A DNA stretch of 41,920 bases from Tubiluchus corallicola (taxonomy: Eukaryota > Priapulida > Priapulimorpha > Priapulimorphida > Tubiluchidae), in NCBI GenBank assembly GCA_030141605.1, contig JAQGDQ010000545.1, positions 104,004 through 145,923 on the forward strand. Reading direction: 5' to 3'. Both the position numbers and the translations under genes were made by a program. This document shows, piece after piece, positions 36,199 through 41,920 of this stretch; the first letter of the stretch is position 1; every line of letters begins with the position of its first letter. Below the pieces are notes generated by a model that was not told where the DNA came from, ran no database searches, and saw only the letters and a list, made by a program, of their open reading frames with translations.

Positions 36199-39100
36199 GT
36201 ATTTTAGTTTAATTTTATAAAAATGTTAGGCTATGAGAGAATTGTTACAGCTTACAGGCTGTAGCAAAGAGCTAGTCTATGAAATATCTTTATGTCAGTA
36301 CTATTTGTGTTGGGCGCCGAGTAACCCACTAGACTGGACTACATTCAGGGGTGATCGTGAGTTCATTACTGCAGTTCAAGATGCGATTCTGACTCAACAC
36401 ATAGACGCGCCAACGCGTGGATCAAACATACTTGACTTAGTCCGCTCAACCGATCCACTTCTTATTTTACATGCTGAGGTCCGCGAATGCCTTGGAATGT
36501 CAGATCATGCAATCATTACACGGTGTACACTTTGCAGCTCAGTGCTTTACTCCAGTGCAAAACCAAAATATAACTACTTTAAAACAGAGCACATGACAAT
36601 AGCCGGCAAATTCCTTGCAGTCTTTTGGAGTCACCTGATGGTAGACCTAAATACTGATGGCAACTACTTTTAAACAGGCTTAAATGTTTTATCTCGCAGC
36701 ATATTCCACACTACACACCTCAGTCTAAATCCAAGCCACAGTGATTTAACAAGCAGTGTGAATAAGCAATCAAGGAAAGACGTAAAGCCTACATAAAATA
36801 TACTACAATAGTACAGCAAATGATCCTTGTGACCATGAAACATATGCTAGACAACAGCGGCCCACTCAACAAACAATTTGTAATGCAAAAAGACAATTAG
36901 AGGACATACCTCATGACTCCAGATTGTTTTGGAAGTATTTGAATCAATCTCGTGTAAGCAAGCCAGTGGTTGGACCACTTATATACAATAACAGAAGTAC
37001 TACCACTGATCCTGGTAAAATGGCAGATCTCCTCAATGCACAATTCTGCAGCGTATATACCAGGGAAGATTTATCTGTGATGCCAACTATAGAATCTAAG
37101 ACACTGGAAACACTGGAGGATATTAACTTGCACCAACATTTAGTCCACAAAGCTTCTCCAGGACCTGATCAGACACATCCTTTTTTAATAAAGTCTGCCT
37201 TTGCATTAACTAAACCATTATTGCTACTTTCCAAGAAATCATTTGAAAGTGGAATTGTACTTGATGACTGTCAAGAATAAGTCCAATTCACAAAAAGGGA
37301 CCAAGAAGTTTACCTGCAAATTATAGACCATTGCTATCACTAGTATTATTTGCAAAGTCCTAGAGAGGCTAATAGTAAGCCAAATTATACAGGTCTAGAC
37401 CTCCAACAGCTAATCAGTTCATCACAGTATGGTTTCCTAAAGGACAGATCTGTCACAAGTAACCTTCTGGTATTTTTTTAATTTGTTTTCTCCAAGCTTG
37501 AACAAGGAATGCGTGTTGACTTAGCTAAAGCCTTCGACAAAATTCCTCATGCCAAACTGATGATCAAACTTTGATCCTATGATATAGCAGGAAAGTTACT
37601 TGAGTGGATTGGTAGTGGCTGACTAATCGTATCCAGTACATAGAGATCCAGAGTGAGGCATCAGTTACATCTTCTCTTCTGTCTGGGGTCCTGCAAAGGA
37701 GTGTGCTGGGCTCTTTGAAGTTCCTATTGTGCATCGATGACATAGACCATGATCTAACTTCCATCATTCTGTTGTTTGCTGATGACACAAAATTGGCACA
37801 ATCTGTACCTGAAATCTTCAAATTCAGGAACTTCAGTAGGGCCTTGACAATATCTCTCAATGGTCACACACTTGGCAAATCGAGTTTAATACTCAAGATT
37901 CCAAATGCAAAACTCTTCATGTTGGTAGAAACAACAGACAGGTTTAGTACACATTCAACAGTGATAGTTGACCCAATGTAGATAAGATGACTGACTTAGG
38001 ACTATTAACCGATGACGCACTGAATTTCCTTAGCCACATTACAAGCAAAGCTAAAAATGCAACCAAATCCTCAGTATGATAGCTAAAACCATTACATCCC
38101 GCAATGCAAAAGTCATACTTCCTCTTTACAAGACATTGGTACGACCACATCTGGAATGTCTTAGCCAAGTATGGAACCCGCACTTTATCAAAGATATGAA
38201 TCAACTCGAAAGAGTACAAGAGGGTACAGTCAACATGATTGAAGGACACAACGGCTGACATTACGATCAGAAACTAAGAAACCTGCAACTGTACAGACTC
38301 TCTGCAAGAAGGCGTAGAGACAGGCTCATAGAACATAATAAGTACTATTTGATCAAATGATCGGCACAGCATGCTATGTACATGAATTTATAGTAGAACT
38401 GAATTGTGATGGCTTATTCGATAATGTTCTGTACATTACACCATACATTATCGACAGTAATGGTTTTTCACTTAGTCTTGTGACAAAAAACAATGGCTAA
38501 CTTTATCAGCAAGTTTTCTCAAGGTTATGTTTTCAGTGTGTAGCGTGCACCTCAACTTCAATGTGTGTTATCTCAGCTTAGAAATAACATAGAGCGATGA
38601 GCTTGGTATGAAAATGATCCTCATGAAATGGAGATTCAGGATATGTGAATAACTAGAAAAGCTTAATTGCTGACTTATGGACGATTTTGCTATACAGACA
38701 CACATGTGATAAATGATCACTGACTGTAAACTACTTCATAAAAGAAAATGACCAATTAATAATCCAACGCTTGGCAATTGATTCGATATATTCCAAAATG
38801 TTTATGCGAATGTGTATATTGTGTCTGCAGTTTCTAGTCACTTGCCTGAAAAACCCCTGTGTTTATGTGTTACATGGAACAATATTGGCTGTAATGGCAT
38901 GTAAAATACTTACTGTGAAATTAAGTTATAAGGATCACCGACTGTAAACTACTTTTTAAAAGAAAATGACCAATTAATAATCCGACACCTGGCAATTGAT
39001 TCGATACTTTGCAAAATGTTTATGCGAATATATATTGTGTCTGCAGTTTCTAGTCACTTGCCTGAAAACCCCTATGTTTATGTGCTACACGGAACAATAT

Positions 39101-41828
39101 TGGCAGTAATGGCATGTAAAATACTTACTGTGAAATTGTGTTATAAGCTTTTTTTGAGCTATGTTAGTGGTCTGGTCGAGTGTCGTTATTCTAGCTCAGT
39201 GTCTTGGATTCGAGTCTACTGCCTTCTTTTGCAATACATTCTGGTAGATAAACTTTTCTGAATGCTTTACATTACAGGTTGCTCTGCCGATCACTACTAC
39301 AACGCACTTTGTCTACCAGATGCTCAAAATTCACTAGCTGTGAGCCTTTTCAAATGGCACATCTATCTAGTCTGGCACACAGAAGATGTCTTTTAAGTCC
39401 CCAAACTTCGCTTACTCGGATTTTGACCTTGAGCTTTGCTCAACAAAGTGAGTTACAAACACTTGGGTACCGTATAACATTACTTCTAAGTCATTTTATG
39501 TATATGATCTTTTATATACTCTGCAAGCCATGATACAGCGGCCAACTTAAGGTAGATATAGTCGTGGCTGGATTGGAAACTAGCTCTGGGATGGAGCCTT
39601 GGAATGTTATCAAAGAGCCTAAGCCGTGCTCAGATCATGCATGCCTGCTGTTAGAAGGAAGATTCGTTGGGGTAAGTATGGCAGATATTAACCTGTCCAG
39701 AAACAATTTTCTGGTGGCCGTCATCCATATACCAAGGAGGCTTAGTATTGCCAAATTTAATTGTGTAATGTAACATGCAGCATCTCTTCAATTACAACAA
39801 TACATCAGGTTTCATTAAATGACATGAGTTGCAAAATTTTATATATTATATATACTGAATATTGCAAAAAGCTAATTTTATTTCCAAAATCTATTATTCA
39901 TTTTTTTAGCTTACAACTTATATATTGCTAATGATGACGGTTTTTTTATTTACCAGCATGTCAAAACAACTTTTTCCTGAATGAATTGTACCTTCAATTT
40001 ACACTGTGCTGGTATAATTTCAAGCATTTCAACCGTTTGTTCGATCGACCTTCTAACTGAGAACTTCGAAATTAATCATAGCTGATTTATATGTTGTCAT
40101 TGATAAAGAAATTGCTGATTTGAATATTTTATCATTTTAGGTCAGTCGATGTTTATTCAAACTCAGGAAACTCCCAATCCCAACAGCATAAAGTTTTATC
40201 CCGGCTGTGAAGTGCTTGAACAGGGAACTATTGATTTTCCGAACGCTACAGCTGCCCACAGTTCATTTTTAGCAAGGTAAACACATTCAGTTGTTATCCT
40301 AAAATGTCTTCATAGCTGACGTACATGGATACGCTAAAGCACAAGCATATTTTATATGGATATTTTAACTCGCTACTAAAGTTATGAACTTCAGTGGCAT
40401 AGTACTTGTGAAACGGTTTCTAGCCTAGTTCCTCTTGCAAATCAGTCTTACAGACTTGAGAAAGTGAGACGGTGTGGAGCTTTTCTAACCTCATTTGTGT
40501 CACTATGACTATGTGAACATGCCCTAAATGTTTTAGTTTCACACCGATTTTCACCAATGTGAACAGATGCAAAAGTTGTGGAACAAGTAAGAACAGCATT
40601 CCCTTATGGAGTTATTGATGCTTAAATATGTCATGCAGAAGTTGTAGAAGCCTTTAAAAATGGAGATTGTTCGAGCCCATAGTCTTTGTCTCCTAGCTGA
40701 TAAATGTGTAACTGATAGACAGAGAATACTGCCTAGTAAGAATATTTAATAGCTGTTGAACACTAGATTGCAATGACCGCAGGATACTGAGATTTCAATG
40801 CAAAATCGTATCCACTAGTGGGCGGATGGTGTCATTGCAAGAGTTAGATGTGCATTGGTGGTGCGCGGAGTTCTATCTCCTATCCCAATGCATGTCTGTA
40901 TTCAGATCAATCTATGTAGTCTATACGTCTTCAACATTGTTAAGCAATCTTCATATTTTCCGAACTCTGTTAACTTCTGGTTGCAGCAGACCAAGAATTT
41001 TGTAGCAAAACTTCTACTAAGCACTCCATGTGCTTGTTATTTTTCCAAACATTGAATTTCCAATTAATACAGGCTGGACTCAAAAAAACTAAACTATTTT
41101 TTAAAACAGGGTCGTAGAGCCAAGAATTGGTGCCCAGTTTAACATTTAAGTTAGAAACATTTTAGCACTTGCCTGCTAATTTTTGCTAAGAAAGTCTTAA
41201 AAGCAAATATTTTATGCTTCAAACATTTGTCATGAAGCCAATAAAAATAAAAAAACAAATTATCTGCATTATTGTGTGTCTGCATTGCATTGATTTTCGT
41301 ATGATTATATTGACAATAAAGCTATCGTTGGCTGAAAAAAGTAATTGAAATGTCAAAAACATATCGAACAGTTTTTTTAAAGTAAGTAAAAACAAATCTC
41401 TAAGAATAAATTATAGTTTTTTTGTTTCTTTAGAAAATTTGAATTTTTTTATTTAAACTAAATTAAAATCCCCAAATTTTGCATTTTTTATTTAAAACTT
41501 AGTATCATTCATAATACATGCTGATATAATGCATCTGTTTTTAAGGTAAAAACTTTTACTTGGATACAAAGAGAAATAAATATTTATGAAATGAATTTTG
41601 TAAAAGGGCTCCCTTTTTGCCCACCTGATATAATTGCCAGGGATGTTAGTAAAAGCATTAGCTGTATAACAGTTCTAACATTACTCTAGGATATGTCATA
41701 GTTTTAACTATGTATTGTGCATTTCTTGTATGTATTTTTTCATTTCTACTTGTAATTTTAGGCAGCTGTTTAAAATAGATGGCGTCAAGTCGGTGTTTTT
41801 TGGCCAGGACTTCATTACCGTCACAAGG
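36152..41828 (+). CDS. NFU1: NFU1 iron-sulfur cluster scaffold, mitochondrial (3'-partial, four exons)
   Basis: NFU1 acts late in mitochondrial iron-sulfur assembly, supplying 4Fe-4S clusters to targets such as lipoyl synthase. Exons 36152-36198, 39278-39447, 40141-40276 and 41762-41828 give 140 codons with matching phases 2, 1, 2, 0. The first ~70 residues are rich in Arg, Ser and Leu and poor in acids, a mitochondrial targeting presequence. Then comes the Nfu N-domain: [19 protein letters not shown], a stretch with [15 protein letters not shown], and [20 protein letters not shown]. The PNPNS.KF and GV.SVFFG..FI.VT patterns are diagnostic. The C-terminal domain with the cluster-binding CxxC lies beyond the right edge. 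ATG at 36152 is the only start seen with a targeting peptide in frame. Confidence 0.93.
36310..38365 (+). mobile_element. Second LINE relic, CR1/L2-like, in NFU1 intron 1
   Basis: Scattered pieces in order: endonuclease end ([40 protein letters not shown]); a linker with [13 protein letters not shown] and [18 protein letters not shown] pieces (NYRPLLSLV-like, [36 protein letters not shown] with the catalytic FADD intact); and a C-terminal [18 protein letters not shown] then LERVQ. Frameshifts and stops separate nearly all pieces. The RPHLEY..QVW.P and LERVQ patterns are typical of CR1/L2-group elements. Confidence 0.8.
38715..39147. repeat. Two tandem copies of a 218-base unit
   Basis: Copies start at 38715 and 38933 with GATCAC(T/C)GACTGTAAACT and run through GCAGTTTCTAGTCACTTGCC to TTATAAG. 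They differ at roughly one base in fifteen, so this duplication is old. The second copy ends 130 bases before NFU1 exon 2. Confidence 0.88.
39278..39447 (+). CDS. NFU1: NFU1 exon 2: rest of presequence
   Basis: The acceptor is TTTACATTACAG and the donor CAACAAA/gtgagt. It encodes about 57 residues such as [15 protein letters not shown] and [16 protein letters not shown], basic and hydroxylated with a single Glu. It ends in phase 1, which joins exactly to exon 3. Confidence 0.75.
39448..40140. other. NFU1 intron 2, with an exon-like segment
   Basis: A 110-base open segment (39562-39671) is flanked by an AG and a perfect gtaagt donor but does not keep the NFU1 frame (see findings). The rest is AT-rich and unremarkable. 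Confidence 0.4.
40141..40276 (+). CDS. NFU1: NFU1 exon 3: Nfu N-domain, first half
   Basis: The acceptor is ATCATTTTAG and the donor GCAAG/gtaaac. It encodes [17 protein letters not shown] and continues to SSFLA. This is the strongest family match in the gene. Confidence 0.95.
40277..41761. other. NFU1 intron 3, no further gene seen
   Basis: AT-rich, especially 41340-41600. Short open frame at 40855-41055 has no recognisable domain. Confidence 0.45.
41762..41828 (+). CDS. NFU1: NFU1 exon 4: Nfu N-domain, second half
   Basis: The acceptor is GTAATTTTAG and the donor ACAAGG/gtatgt. It encodes [17 protein letters not shown] then ITVTR, ending in phase 0. The gene continues past the window. Confidence 0.95.
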
Positions 41829-41920
41829 GTATGTATGTAAGGGCTACACTCAACTTTTCTTATATTTTTACTTTACATGATCCAGTCTTTCCCTCGGGTT
41901 TCTTATCTGTGGAATTCTCT

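Noticed and set aside
36233-36673. Separate host gene in NFU1 intron 1
   Set aside because: The open frame is the endonuclease end of a LINE; RT and C-terminal pieces of the same element follow in order.

Overview
The window is AT-rich, intron-rich nuclear DNA of an invertebrate animal. The support is: spliced genes with GT-AG introns, a Cys-loop neurotransmitter-gated channel, a mitochondrial NFU1 gene, several LINE relics, and many short inverted-repeat transposons and microsatellites. I cannot name the phylum; a cnidarian or another non-vertebrate metazoan would fit.

Left part (about 3.1-17.5 kb, + strand): six in-frame exons encode 420 residues, including the true C-terminus, of a GABA-A/glycine-type Cys-loop receptor subunit. 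Signal-peptide and N-terminal exons are not visible and probably lie to the left. The introns carry inverted-repeat elements, a 0.45 kb pentanucleotide array with a pure (TACCC)n core, a 30-base minisatellite, a perfect 141-base tandem duplication and long AG tracts. The M3-M4 loop has an alternating His/Arg tract.

Middle part (17.5-29.5 kb): no host gene recognised. It holds a 595-base inverted-repeat element in the receptor's 3' flank, dispersed elements of several families, and a decayed, 5'-truncated LINE (23.1-26.3 kb) with endonuclease, reverse transcriptase and zinc-knuckle remnants.

Right part (29.5-41.9 kb): two divergent genes. On the - strand, four exons (35768 down to 29596) assemble with matching phases into a 198-residue single-pass membrane protein with a signal peptide; I do not recognise the family. 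On the + strand, the first four coding exons (36152-41828, 140 codons) of NFU1, the mitochondrial iron-sulfur scaffold protein, run off the right edge. The two start codons are 383 bases apart, so the genes probably share a bidirectional promoter. NFU1 intron 1 holds a second decayed LINE and a 218-base tandem duplication.

At least two dispersed families (A and D below) are bounded by TTAA, as piggyBac-type non-autonomous elements are. Family C has three copies, family B three and family D three within 42 kb. All gene models come from reading splice sites and frames by eye; no database search was run.
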